DNA from: Microbacterium fluvii | GTDB taxonomy: Bacteria > Actinomycetota > Actinomycetes > Actinomycetales > Microbacteriaceae | Assembly: GCF_025515205.1 (NCBI RefSeq) | Contig: NZ_JAOPFX010000001.1 | Span: 744,001 to 808,000 of the forward strand | Direction of reading: 5' to 3' | Length of the DNA: 64,000 bases | Shown here: one piece after another, positions 22,533 through 30,819 of the stretch | Layout: each line of letters opens with the position of its first letter | Numbering within the stretch: the first letter of the stretch is position 1 | Notes under the pieces: model-generated | Databases searched by the model: none | Told to the model about the DNA's origin: nothing | What the model saw: the letters and a program-made list of their open reading frames with translations, nothing else | Made by a program: the position numbers and the translations under genes

Positions 22533-23561
22533 TCAGTGGGCGGCGGCGGCCTGCTCGATGCGGGAGCGGGTGACGCGCTTGCGGAAGATCCAGTACGTCC
22601 ACCCCTGGTAGAGCAGCACGAGCGGCAGGAAGATGACGGCGGCCCAGGTCATGATCGTCAGCGTGTAGTCGGTGCTCGACGCGTTCTCGATCGTGAGGCT
22701 GTTGGCGATGTCGGTCGACGACGGCATCACGTACGGGAAGAGGGCCAGCCACAGTGTCAGCACGGCGAAGACGATCGTGACGGCGCCGGCGGTGAAGGCC
22801 CACCCGTCGCGCTTGACCCAGTTCGCCGCGAGCGAGGCCAGCAGCGCCACGGCGGCGATGACGCCGCACGTCACCGACAGCCACAGCAGCGGGGCCTCGC
22901 GCCCCGCCGCGATCACCGTCGTCCAGATGACGCAGCCGGCGGCGAAGACCACCGTCGGGGCGGCCAGACGCCGCGCCAGCCGCATGGCGTCCTGCTGCAC
23001 CTGCCCGTCGGTCTTCAGGCCGATGAAGTACACGCCGTGCAGCCAGAACAGCAGCAGCGTCGTCACGCCCACCCACAGACCGTAGGGGTTGAGGAGAGTC
23101 AGCAGCGAACCGGTGAACTCGTGGTCGGCGTCCAGCGGCACGCCCTGCACGATGTTGCCGACGGCCACGCCCCACAGCAGCGCCGGCACGACCGAGCCGA
23201 CGACGATCATCGTGTCGAAGCCGCGCTTCCACTTCAGCGACTCGCGCTGGTGGCGGTACTCGAACGAGACGCCGCGGGCGATGAGGGCCAGCAGGATCAG
23301 CAGCAACGCGAGGTAGAAGCCGCTGAACAGCGTCGCGTACCACTCCGGGAACGCGGCGAACAGGCACGCGCCGGCCACGATGACCCACGTCTCGTTGAGG
23401 TCCCACACGGGGCCGATCGTGTTGATGATCTGCCGGCGGGAGATGTCGTCCTTGCCGAGGAAAGGCAGCGACATGCCGACGCCGAAGTCGAAGCCGTCGA
23501 GCACGAAGTAGCCCACGAAGAGCACGCCGACGATGAAGAACCAGACGTATGCGAGATCCAT
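22533..23561 (-). CDS. cydB: Cytochrome bd ubiquinol/menaquinol oxidase subunit II
   Basis: A 342-residue membrane protein with about eight hydrophobic segments, the second subunit of the bd-type terminal oxidase that reduces oxygen with quinol electrons. The opening AYVWFFIVGVLFVGYFVLDGFDFGVGM is the family hallmark, followed by INTIGPVWDLNETWVIVAG, where the WDxNExW acidic residue is conserved. The C-terminal half contains LALFPYVMPSS. It begins 12 bp after cydA and is followed by a 108-bp gap with a large inverted repeat before cydD. Confidence 0.94.
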   Translation of the reverse strand: MDLAYVWFFIVGVLFVGYFVLDGFDFGVGMSLPFLGKDDISRRQIINTIGPVWDLNETWVIVAGACLFAAFPEWYATLFSGFYLALLLILLALIARGVSFEYRHQRESLKWKRGFDTMIVVGSVVPALLWGVAVGNIVQGVPLDADHEFTGSLLTLLNPYGLWVGVTTLLLFWLHGVYFIGLKTDGQVQQDAMRLARRLAAPTVVFAAGCVIWTTVIAAGREAPLLWLSVTCGVIAAVALLASLAANWVKRDGWAFTAGAVTIVFAVLTLWLALFPYVMPSSTDIANSLTIENASSTDYTLTIMTWAAVIFLPLVLLYQGWTYWIFRKRVTRSRIEQAAAAH

Positions 23562-23573
23562 GTCCGTCGCCTC

Positions 23574-25019
23574 TCAGTAGACCGTCGTGGGGGTGTCTTC
23601 GACCGACATCTCCGACGGATGCGGATCGTCGGGGCCGGGGAGGGGATCGGGGCCGGTCTTCGCGGTCTTGATGATCAGCCCCGCCTCGACCACGGCCAGG
23701 GCCGCGTAGATCGCGGTGAACGCGATGAGCGAGATCAGCACGCTCCACCCCGGAACGCTCGGCGAGACGCCGTCTTCGGTGAGCATGAGGCCGAACACGA
23801 TCCAGGGCTGGCGGCCCATCTCGGTGAAGACCCACCCGACGAGGATCGCGAACAGCGACGCCGGCCACGACCACACCGCGAGCTTCCACGCCCACTGCGG
23901 CACATCGCGCTTGGCGTTCTTGCGGGTCAGCCAGAGCCCGACCACTGCCACCAGCGCGCCGATGGCGCCCAGGCCGATCATCCAGCGGAACGCCCAGTAG
24001 GTGACCCACAGCACGGGGGCGAAGCTGCCGCCGACCTGGTCGGCGAACTGCGGGAACATCTCGGTCGTGTAGAGGGCGTTGAGGTCGTTGATGCCCTCGA
24101 CGCAGCCGTCGAACGTATGGGTCGACAGCACGGCGAGCAGGTAGGGCACCCGCAGCGACCAGATCTCGCCGGTGCCGTCGGGCGTGCCGATCGAGAAGAG
24201 CGAGAACGAGGCGTCGGCCCCGCACGCGGTGTCGAACATCGCCTCGGCGGCGGCCATCTTCATCGGCTGGGTCTGCACCATTACGATCGAGAGCTGGTCG
24301 CCGGAGAGGAAGACGAGGGCGAAGCCCACCAGCATCCCCCACAGTCCGTACTTGAGCGCCGAACGCATGGTCTCGACGTTCTGCTTGCGCATGAGGTGCC
24401 ACGCGGCGATCGAGATGATGACGCCCGCGGTGAACATGAACGAGGCGGTCAGTGTGTGGGGGAGGGCCGCGAGGGCGACGGGATTGGTGAGCACCGCGAA
24501 GAAGTCGGTCATCTCGGCGCGTCCGCCGTCGGCGGCCATCTGGTAGCCCACCGGGTTCTGCATGAAAGCGTTGGCGGCGAGGATGAAGTAGGCCGAGAAC
24601 CACGCGCCGATGGTCGCGATCCAGATGCTCGCCAGGTGGAGTCCCTTGGGAAGCTTGTCCCACCCGAAGATCCATAGGCCGATGAAGGTGGCCTCGAAGA
24701 AGAAGGCCATGAGGCCCTCGAAGGCCAGCGGGGCGCCGAACACGTCGCCGACGAAGCGCGAGTAGCTCGACCAGTTCATGCCGAACTGGAACTCCTGCAC
24801 GATGCCGGTGACCACGCCCATGGCGAAGTTGATCAGGAAGATCTTGCCGAAGAAGCGCGTCAGGTGCAGCCACTTCACGTTGCCGGTGCGGAACCAGGCG
24901 GTCTGGAAGATCGCGACGGTCAGCGCCATCCCCAGCGTCAGCGGCACGAAGAGGAAGTGGTACAGCGTCGTCAGTCCGAACTGCCACCTCGCGAGCAGGA
25001 GCGGGTCGAGCAGATCCAT
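23574..25019 (-). CDS. cydA: Cytochrome bd oxidase subunit I
   Basis: A 481-residue heme-bearing subunit of the bd oxidase. ARWQFGLTTLYHFLFVPLTLGM starts near residue 10, with His21 as the expected high-spin heme ligand. LAALPHTLTASFMFTAG carries the His equivalent to E. coli His186, and FTEMGRQPWIVFG is the conserved GRQPW motif near the end of the quinol-binding loop. The loop is short, as in Gram-positive types. The ATG at 25019 has GGAAGGGG as ribosome-binding site; an in-frame GTG five codons upstream was rejected because it would consume that site. First gene of cydABDC, divergent from moaA. Confidence 0.94.
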   Translation of the reverse strand: MDLLDPLLLARWQFGLTTLYHFLFVPLTLGMALTVAIFQTAWFRTGNVKWLHLTRFFGKIFLINFAMGVVTGIVQEFQFGMNWSSYSRFVGDVFGAPLAFEGLMAFFFEATFIGLWIFGWDKLPKGLHLASIWIATIGAWFSAYFILAANAFMQNPVGYQMAADGGRAEMTDFFAVLTNPVALAALPHTLTASFMFTAGVIISIAAWHLMRKQNVETMRSALKYGLWGMLVGFALVFLSGDQLSIVMVQTQPMKMAAAEAMFDTACGADASFSLFSIGTPDGTGEIWSLRVPYLLAVLSTHTFDGCVEGINDLNALYTTEMFPQFADQVGGSFAPVLWVTYWAFRWMIGLGAIGALVAVVGLWLTRKNAKRDVPQWAWKLAVWSWPASLFAILVGWVFTEMGRQPWIVFGLMLTEDGVSPSVPGWSVLISLIAFTAIYAALAVVEAGLIIKTAKTGPDPLPGPDDPHPSEMSVEDTPTTVY

Positions 25020-25129
25020 GGGAACCCCTTCCACCTATCTGAAGGTCACGGTACACAGCGCACTCTCAGCCAGGGTAGGTGAGCGGGCCGTGCAAAATAA
25101 GCCGACGCCCCGTGCGGCCGCCCCGACGG

Positions 25130-25135
25130 TAGCCT
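25130..25135 (+). promoter_or_regulatory. Candidate -10 box of moaA-fdhD
   Basis: TAGCCT ends 7 nt before the ATG at 25143, with no ribosome-binding site between. The 123-bp region is shared with the divergent cyd operon and contains an AT-richer patch (CAAAATAAG) near 25093. Confidence 0.45.
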
Positions 25136-25142
25136 GAAGCGC

Positions 25143-26207
25143 ATGGTCGCCGTTCCGCTCACGCTCGCGACGCGCCCTCCCGAGCGCCGGCACGCCGATG
25201 CGGATGCCGCCGCCTCCGGCCCGCTCGTCGACCGCTTCGGTCGCGTGCACCGCGACCTCCGCGTCTCGCTCACCGACCGCTGCTCGCTGCGCTGCACCTA
25301 CTGCATGCCCGAGCAGGGCAACGAGTGGCTCGCCCGCACGAGCATCCTCACCCTCGACGAGATCGTGCGGGTGGCCGGCACCGCGGCGGAGTGCGGCATC
25401 ACGACGTTCCGATTGACCGGCGGCGAGCCGCTGCTGCGCACCGACATCGTCGAGGTGGTGCGCCGGCTCGCGGCGCTGCGCACGCCGTCGGGGGAGCGCG
25501 TCGAGATCGCCATGACGACCAACGGCATCCGCCTGCGGGAGGTGCTGCCCGAGCTCGTCGAGGCGGGGCTGTCGCGCCTGAACATCTCGATCGACACGCT
25601 CGACCGCGAGCGATTCCTCGCCCTCACCCGCCGCGACCGCCTCGACGATGTGCTCGACGGCATCGCGGCGGCCGCGGCATCCGGACTGCGCCCGCTCAAG
25701 CTCAACGCCGTCGCGATGCGCGGGGTCAACGACGGCGAGCTGGTCGACCTGGTGGAGTTCGCCCTCGCGCACGACGCGCAGATGCGGTTCATCGAGCAGA
25801 TGCCGCTCGATGCCGGCCACACGTGGGACCGCACGCAGATGGTCACGCGCGACGAGATCCTCACTGCCCTCGCGCAGCGGTGGACCCTCGCCGCGGTGCC
25901 GGGGCGCGGCGGAGCGCCGGCCGAGCGCTTCGTGCTCGACGGCGGCCCGGCCACGGTCGGGGTGATCGCATCGGTCACGGCGCCGTTCTGCGGCGACTGC
26001 GACCGGCTGCGGCTGACCGCCGACGGTCAGCTGCGCAACTGCCTCTTCTCGACGAGCGAGTACGACCTGCTGCCGGTGCTCCGCGGCAGCGGCGGCTCGG
26101 TGGAGCGGATGCTGCGCTCCTGCGTCGCCGGCAAGCTCCCCGGTCACGCCATCGACGACCCCTCCTTCTTGCAGCCGGCGCGCGGCATGAACGCGATCGG
26201 GGGCTGA
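25143..26207 (+). CDS. moaA: GTP 3',8-cyclase MoaA (radical SAM)
   Basis: A 354-residue radical SAM enzyme that starts Moco synthesis by rearranging GTP. The SAM cluster motif CSLRCTYC provides Cys47, Cys51 and Cys54. FRLTGGEPLLR and the TTNG segment bind SAM, and the C-terminal CGDCDRLRLTADGQLRNC (about 283-300) holds the second 4Fe-4S cluster that binds GTP. The protein ends in MNAIGG, the Gly-Gly tail needed for activity. It is separated from the other moa genes by modABC and cyd, but is followed one base later by fdhD. Confidence 0.95.
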   Translation: MVAVPLTLATRPPERRHADADAAASGPLVDRFGRVHRDLRVSLTDRCSLRCTYCMPEQGNEWLARTSILTLDEIVRVAGTAAECGITTFRLTGGEPLLRTDIVEVVRRLAALRTPSGERVEIAMTTNGIRLREVLPELVEAGLSRLNISIDTLDRERFLALTRRDRLDDVLDGIAAAAASGLRPLKLNAVAMRGVNDGELVDLVEFALAHDAQMRFIEQMPLDAGHTWDRTQMVTRDEILTALAQRWTLAAVPGRGGAPAERFVLDGGPATVGVIASVTAPFCGDCDRLRLTADGQLRNCLFSTSEYDLLPVLRGSGGSVERMLRSCVAGKLPGHAIDDPSFLQPARGMNAIGG

Positions 26208-26208
26208 G

Positions 26209-27084
26209 GTGGGACGCCTGACCGCCCGTCGGCCGCTCGTGCGCATCCGCCTGGGCGACGAGCCGGCGCGGAGGGTCGACACGCTGGCGGTGGAGGAGCC
26301 GCTCGAGATCCGCGTCGGCGGGTCGGCGTTGGCGATCACGATGCGCACGCCCGGGCATGACGTCGAGCTGGCAGCCGGGTTCCTGGTCTCGGAGGGCGTG
26401 ATCGCCGAGGGCGGCCAGTTCCGCGGGGCGATCCACTGCGGCGGGCCGGGGACGGGCGGCGCAGACGGCAACACCTACAACATCCTCGATGTGACCCTCG
26501 CCCCCGGCGTCGCGCCGCCCGATCCCGACCTCGCCCGCCGCTTCTACACGACCAGCTCGTGCGGATTGTGCGGCAAGGCGTCGATCGACGCGGTGCAGAC
26601 GGTGTCGAGTCACGACCTCGCCGTCGACGAGACCGTGCTCGACCCTGCGCTGCTGGCGACCTTTCCCGATCGCCTCCGCGAGGCTCAGGCGGTGTTCGAC
26701 AAGACCGGCGGGCTGCATGCCGCGGCGCTGTTCGATGCGGCGACCGGCGAACCGGTCGTCGTGCGCGAAGACGTCGGGCGCCACAACGCCGTCGACAAGG
26801 TCGTGGGCTGGGCGGTCCTGGGCGACCGGCTGCCACTGCGCGGTCAAGTGCTCGTGGTGAGCGGACGCGCGAGCTTCGAGCTCGTGCAGAAGGCCGTCAT
26901 GGCCGGCATCCCGATCCTGGCGGCGGTCTCGGCGCCGTCATCGCTGGCGGCCGAGCTGGCGTCAGCATCCGCACTCACCCTCGTCGGGTTCCTGCGGGGC
27001 GAGACGATGAACGTCTACGCGGGTGTCGAACGGCTCACCGGCGCAGCATCACGACGCACGTCGACGGATCGCACGACGTCGTGA
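26209..27084 (+). CDS. fdhD: Formate dehydrogenase accessory sulfurtransferase FdhD
   Basis: A 291-residue protein that passes sulfur from a cysteine desulfurase to bis-MGD before it enters formate dehydrogenase. The functional pair is in SSCGLCGKAS (Cys118 and Cys121). EDVGRHNAVDKVVGWA is the conserved cofactor-binding block, and VSGRASFELVQKAVMAGIPILAAVSAPSSLA closes the core. The GTG start lies one base after the moaA stop. Its presence supports an FdhF-type enzyme being active in this organism. The last 50 bp overlap, tail to tail, the end of the regulator gene on the other strand. Confidence 0.93.
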   Translation: MGRLTARRPLVRIRLGDEPARRVDTLAVEEPLEIRVGGSALAITMRTPGHDVELAAGFLVSEGVIAEGGQFRGAIHCGGPGTGGADGNTYNILDVTLAPGVAPPDPDLARRFYTTSSCGLCGKASIDAVQTVSSHDLAVDETVLDPALLATFPDRLREAQAVFDKTGGLHAAALFDAATGEPVVVREDVGRHNAVDKVVGWAVLGDRLPLRGQVLVVSGRASFELVQKAVMAGIPILAAVSAPSSLAAELASASALTLVGFLRGETMNVYAGVERLTGAASRRTSTDRTTS

Positions 27085-27640
27085 TCTGCGCGATGCGCAG
27101 CGGTCCGCCCGCCTGCGTCAGCACGCCCTCCATGAGTCCCTGATGCACGGCGCACAGCACATCGCGGTGCGAGCCGTCGGCCGAGGCGTGCGGGCACGGC
27201 GAGAGGTCGACGGTGAGCGCGCCCTCGTCGATGATCGGGTCGAACCCCGCGTCGCCGAGGTCTTCAACGAGCGCATCGATCTGGTGGAGCGCATCCGAGG
27301 GCAGCTCGGCGTCGGCCGTCCAGGGAAGCACGCGGCGCATCAGGTCGCCGCGGCGCGCGGCCTCCTCCGCCTTGCGGCGCGCGATGGGGCTCGATGCGGC
27401 GGCTTCGCCCGTCGCGGCGCTGTAGAGCACCCGGGGGCGACCGCGGGTGGTGCGGCGCTCGGTCTCGGCGACGAGGTAGCCGCCCTCGATGAGGCGCTGC
27501 ACGTGCTCGCGCACCGTGTTGGCGTGCAGGCCCGTCTCGTCGCACAGGTCGGTGATCGTTCGGCCAGGGTGGTCTTGCACGAGTCGCATGATCTGCACAC
27601 GCGAGTAACTCGACAGTGCGCTGTATGCGAGTCGGGTCAT
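27035..27640 (-). CDS. Winged-helix regulator with C-terminal cysteine cluster
   Basis: A 201-residue regulator. Residues about 1-65 are an ArsR/MarR-like winged helix (LSSYSRVQIMRLVQ, TITDLCDETGLHANTVREHVQRLIEGGYLV) followed by the RTTRGRPRVLYS wing. The C-terminal part has cysteines in DLSPCPHAS, DVLCAVHQGLMEGVL and SCDPSTCVVML, the same spacing style as regulators that bind an iron-sulfur cluster such as SufR-like proteins. Redox or oxygen sensing is therefore likely but not proven. It ends convergently over fdhD. The start at 27640 follows GATGAT by 6 nt; another in-frame ATG is 30 nt upstream. Confidence 0.8.
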   Translation of the reverse strand: MTRLAYSALSSYSRVQIMRLVQDHPGRTITDLCDETGLHANTVREHVQRLIEGGYLVAETERRTTRGRPRVLYSAATGEAAASSPIARRKAEEAARRGDLMRRVLPWTADAELPSDALHQIDALVEDLGDAGFDPIIDEGALTVDLSPCPHASADGSHRDVLCAVHQGLMEGVLTQAGGPLRIAQITTSCDPSTCVVMLRR

Positions 27641-27766
27641 ATGACGATCATCCCACGGATGCGGGGCCATCGGCCGGACTTCATGAGGAGTTCGTGAGGC
27701 GCGAGTGTACCTGAGTGCACGGTGTGACCGGATGCGGTTACCGTCGAAGACGGAGAGGTGTGCCGC

Positions 27767-29929
27767 ATGCGTCTGGGAGAAGAACGATCATCGACACGTC
27801 TGACGGCGATCGCAGTCGGGTTGGTGCTGGTGATCGGGGCGCTGGCGCCGAGCGCGGCGAGCGCTCAGGCGATCGGCGACGAGGAGCAGGCGACGGCGGC
27901 GCCGACGCCGAGTGCAGCGGCGATGGACGACAACGCACCGCAGCCGTCGCCGACGCCGGCGGCGACCGCCGCGGATGAGACATCGACACCCGCCCCCACA
28001 CCCACCCCCACTTCCAGCGAGTCCGAGACGCCGACGCCCGTCGTCTCGTCGCGCGCCGTCGCTCCCGACGCGACCACCGCGGCGTCGGCCGTGGTGCCCG
28101 CGACCTCGAGGATCGGCGACGCCGACATCTCCGCCAGGGCGGTCTCGGCCTCGGAAGCCGCTTACCCCGACGGCGCATCGACCGTCGTCGTCTCGCTCGG
28201 CGACGCCGCCGTGGCGCCCGCGGTGGCATCCGGACTCGCGGCGGAGCTCGAAGCACCGCTGCTGTTCATCACGGGCACCTCGGTGCCCTCTGCCGTGACG
28301 ACCGAGATCACGCGACTCGGCGCGACCGACATCATCGTGGCCGCCTCCGCCGGCAAGGTCTCGAGCTCGGTGTACACCGCGCTCGGTCGGCTCGGCACCG
28401 TCGAGAAGCTGGTCGTCGACTCGCGGTACACGGGCGCCCGCGAGGTGCTCTCGCGGCTGTCGCATGACGTGGGGATCGTCTACCTGACCGGCAGCAGCCT
28501 GCTGGCCTATCCCGTCGTGGTGGCGGCGGCTGCGGCCAAGAACCGCGCCGCCCTCATGGTCGACGGCACGGCATCGTCGGCCGGTTCCCGCACGATCGCC
28601 GCGCTGAAACGCACGGGGGCGTCGAAGATCATCGTCTTCGGCGGCGCCACGAGTGTCAGCAGCGGCTACATCAGGTCGCTGCGGGATGCGGGCTTCACGG
28701 TGTCGCGGAGGGCGGAGGGCGACATCTACGCCCTGTCGACCTCGGCATCGGCCACCTACCCCGCGGGAGTGGACCGCGCCGTGATCGTCAACCCCAAGAG
28801 CAGGATCGACGCGGCGCTGGGCGCCGCTCTGGCCGGAGCGACGTCGCAGATGCTCGCCTATTCGACCTACGCGTGCGTGCCGAGCGGGCTCAGCGGTCAG
28901 ATCTCCGCGCAGGGCGCCACGGTGCTGCCCCTGGGCACGACGTACTGGCTGACATCGGCGGTCGCCTCGAACACGCCGTGCTCTGAGCAGAACGCGAAGG
29001 CGAAGTCGTCGCTGCAATCGGCGATCAACGCGACGATCGCCCAGCGCGGCGGCAAGTACGCGGTCACCGCCTACGAGCTCGGTGCGACCAACGTCATGAC
29101 CGGCACGAAGGGCAGCACGAAGCTCGAGCCCGCCAGCATGATGAAGCTCTACGCCGCCTGGGTGGCCCTCAAGAGGGTGCAGGACGCCAAGACGACGACG
29201 TCATCGGTGATCCTCTCGTCCGGATACTCCCTGCGCAGCTGCATCCGCATCATGATCCATGTCTCCGACAACTACTGCCACGACGACATCGTCCACTGGC
29301 TCGGCGTCTCGAGGCTCAACTCCGCGATCAAGAAGGCGGGCTTCTCGAGCACGAAGTACGGGGCGAGTGCCGACACGGGCAGCGTTCTGTACGCGGGCAA
29401 CCGCACGACCACGAACGACCTCGTGCGCTTCATGAAGAAGCTGAGGGAGGGCGACCTGCTCGATGCGTCGCGCACCGACTTCCTCCTCGATCTGATGGGC
29501 GACCAGATCTGGCGCACGCGCATCCCCTCGGGCATCCCAGCGGGGATCGTGCAGCAGAGCAAGCCAGGCGCGCTCTGGATCGCGGCGGGACTGCTGCAGG
29601 CCGACACCGCGATCGTCTACGGCAAGCGCTCGACCTACGTGCTGTCGATCATCGGCTACGACGATGCGTCGAAGGCCGACCTCGCCGCGATCAGCCGCAC
29701 CGTCTACACCTACTTCAACGGATCTTTCGGCGACGCCAAGGTGTACCCCGCGAAGCAGATGGTGACCACGAAGTCGATCTCGATGCGCTCGAGCGCTGCC
29801 GGAAAGGTCGTCGGCACGATCCCCAAGGGCAAGTACGTCGAGATCACCGACTCGCGACGCAAGTGGTACAAGCTCTACTACGGCTCGAAGCTCGTGTGGG
29901 TGGACTCCGGGGCCCTCAAGAACCGGTGA
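27767..29929 (+). CDS. Secreted cell-wall-binding protein with penicillin-binding-type serine hydrolase and SH3
   Basis: A 720-residue exported protein. A signal peptide (to about residue 33, ending SAASA) and a Pro/Thr/Ser-rich linker (about 40-95) lead to cell-wall-binding repeat 2 units (about 110-390; VVVSLGDAAVAPAVASGLAA, then SKIIVFGGATSVSS). Residues about 410-650 are a class A beta-lactamase-like serine hydrolase with the triad motifs SMMK (Ser457, Lys460), SDN at 500 and KPG at 599 in place of KTG. A bacterial SH3 domain closes the protein (about 665-720). A role in peptidoglycan metabolism outside the membrane is likely; true substrate unknown. GGAGAGG stands 8 nt before the ATG, favouring it over an in-frame GTG 9 nt upstream. 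Confidence 0.85.
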   Translation: MRLGEERSSTRLTAIAVGLVLVIGALAPSAASAQAIGDEEQATAAPTPSAAAMDDNAPQPSPTPAATAADETSTPAPTPTPTSSESETPTPVVSSRAVAPDATTAASAVVPATSRIGDADISARAVSASEAAYPDGASTVVVSLGDAAVAPAVASGLAAELEAPLLFITGTSVPSAVTTEITRLGATDIIVAASAGKVSSSVYTALGRLGTVEKLVVDSRYTGAREVLSRLSHDVGIVYLTGSSLLAYPVVVAAAAAKNRAALMVDGTASSAGSRTIAALKRTGASKIIVFGGATSVSSGYIRSLRDAGFTVSRRAEGDIYALSTSASATYPAGVDRAVIVNPKSRIDAALGAALAGATSQMLAYSTYACVPSGLSGQISAQGATVLPLGTTYWLTSAVASNTPCSEQNAKAKSSLQSAINATIAQRGGKYAVTAYELGATNVMTGTKGSTKLEPASMMKLYAAWVALKRVQDAKTTTSSVILSSGYSLRSCIRIMIHVSDNYCHDDIVHWLGVSRLNSAIKKAGFSSTKYGASADTGSVLYAGNRTTTNDLVRFMKKLREGDLLDASRTDFLLDLMGDQIWRTRIPSGIPAGIVQQSKPGALWIAAGLLQADTAIVYGKRSTYVLSIIGYDDASKADLAAISRTVYTYFNGSFGDAKVYPAKQMVTTKSISMRSSAAGKVVGTIPKGKYVEITDSRRKWYKLYYGSKLVWVDSGALKNR

Positions 29930-29930
29930 G

Positions 29931-30338
29931 TCAGCGCGCGTCGTAGGCGGCGCGCGACTGCTCGATGAGCGGATGCCGGGCGATCGCCCACTCCGCGAGT
30001 GCCGTCGCGACCTCGATCAGGGTCGCACCCAGCTCTGTCAGCTCGTACTCGACTCTGGGCGGGACCTCCGCGTGCACGGTGCGTGTGATGAGCCCATCGC
30101 GCTCGAGCTGGCGCAGGGTGAGGGTCAGCATCCGCTGCGAGATGCCGGGGATGTGCCGCTGCAGTTCGCTGAACCGCAGCCGCTCGTCGCGCAGCGTGCC
30201 GATCACCAGCAGCGACCACTTGTCGCCGATGCGGTCGAGCACATCGCGGATGGCGCGCCCGTCGGTGCCGCCGGAGGCCGTCGCCGCGCACGACCGGTCG
30301 TAGGCGCTCTTGGGCGCGGAGGGATCCACTGCCGTCAT
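29931..30338 (-). CDS. HxlR family winged-helix regulator
   Basis: A 135-residue HxlR/MarR-type regulator. It begins with [35 protein letters not shown], the family start where a single N-terminal cysteine (about residue 17) is often the redox switch. [32 protein letters not shown] is the recognition helix region. It is divergent from a DoxX-type gene across 102 bp, so repression of that gene and of itself is the likely role. The end is one base from the convergent end of the serine hydrolase gene. Confidence 0.9.
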   Translation of the reverse strand: MTAVDPSAPKSAYDRSCAATASGGTDGRAIRDVLDRIGDKWSLLVIGTLRDERLRFSELQRHIPGISQRMLTLTLRQLERDGLITRTVHAEVPPRVEYELTELGATLIEVATALAEWAIARHPLIEQSRAAYDAR

Positions 30339-30345
30339 CTGTGCC

Positions 30346-30420
30346 TCGGTTACCCGGATGTGCCTTTTGCACGACCCGTCTCGGTCACTCATCATTGGGT
30401 CAGTACTCAACAGTAACCGA
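30346..30420. promoter_or_regulatory. Candidate HxlR operator region (HxlR/DoxX divergent promoter)
   Basis: TCGGTTAC (30346-30353) has its reverse complement GTAACCGA at 30413-30420. Within the DoxX-proximal side, TACT (30404-30407) and AGTA (30412-30415) are spaced by four bases, like the TACT...AGTA half-sites of HxlR/YodB-type operators though with a shorter spacer. Binding is inferred from position only. Confidence 0.4.
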
Positions 30421-30440
30421 CCCCACCGGAAAGAACCATA

Positions 30441-30806
30441 ATGATCATCGCCCTCTGGATCGTCAACGCCCTGCTCGCGCTGGCTTTCATCGCCGCCGGC
30501 TTCATGAAGGCCGTGCGACCCAAGGAGCAGCTCGCCGCCGCCGGAATGGCGTGGACCGACGACTATGCCGCCGGCAGCGTCAAGGCCATCGGCCTGCTCG
30601 AAGTGGTCGGCGGGCTCGGCCTGATCCTGCCGCTGGCCACCGGCATCCTCCCGATCCTCGCTCCGCTGGCCGCCGTCGGTCTCGCGATCGTGATGGCCGG
30701 CGCCGTCGTCGTGCACGTGCGCCGCTCCGAGTCGTTCGCGCCGTCGCTCGTGCTCGGCGTGCTGTCGATCGTGAGCGCCGTGCTGGGCTTCGTCGCGCTG
30801 GTGTGA
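30441..30806 (+). CDS. DoxX family membrane protein
   Basis: A 121-residue membrane protein with four hydrophobic segments. The start ([30 protein letters not shown]) and [14 protein letters not shown] are typical of DoxX-like proteins. Relatives take part in redox homeostasis or quinone handling, but the exact role is unknown. A GGAAAGAA ribosome-binding site precedes the ATG. Being divergent from an HxlR regulator is a common arrangement for stress-induced DoxX genes, suggesting induction by electrophiles or oxidants. It converges with the LLM flavoprotein gene, whose stop is 13 bp away. Confidence 0.87.
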   Translation: MIIALWIVNALLALAFIAAGFMKAVRPKEQLAAAGMAWTDDYAAGSVKAIGLLEVVGGLGLILPLATGILPILAPLAAVGLAIVMAGAVVVHVRRSESFAPSLVLGVLSIVSAVLGFVALV

Positions 30807-30819
30807 CCAGACGCCCGGC

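Noticed and set aside
20700..24677. Open frame of about 1325 codons on the plus strand opposite cydCDBA
   Set aside because: It runs antisense to four convincing cyd genes and has low-complexity, Arg/His-rich content with no family signature.
27035..27084. Overlap of fdhD and the regulator as an assembly error or frameshift
   Set aside because: Both genes are complete and end with conserved residues; a short tail-to-tail overlap is normal in compact genomes.
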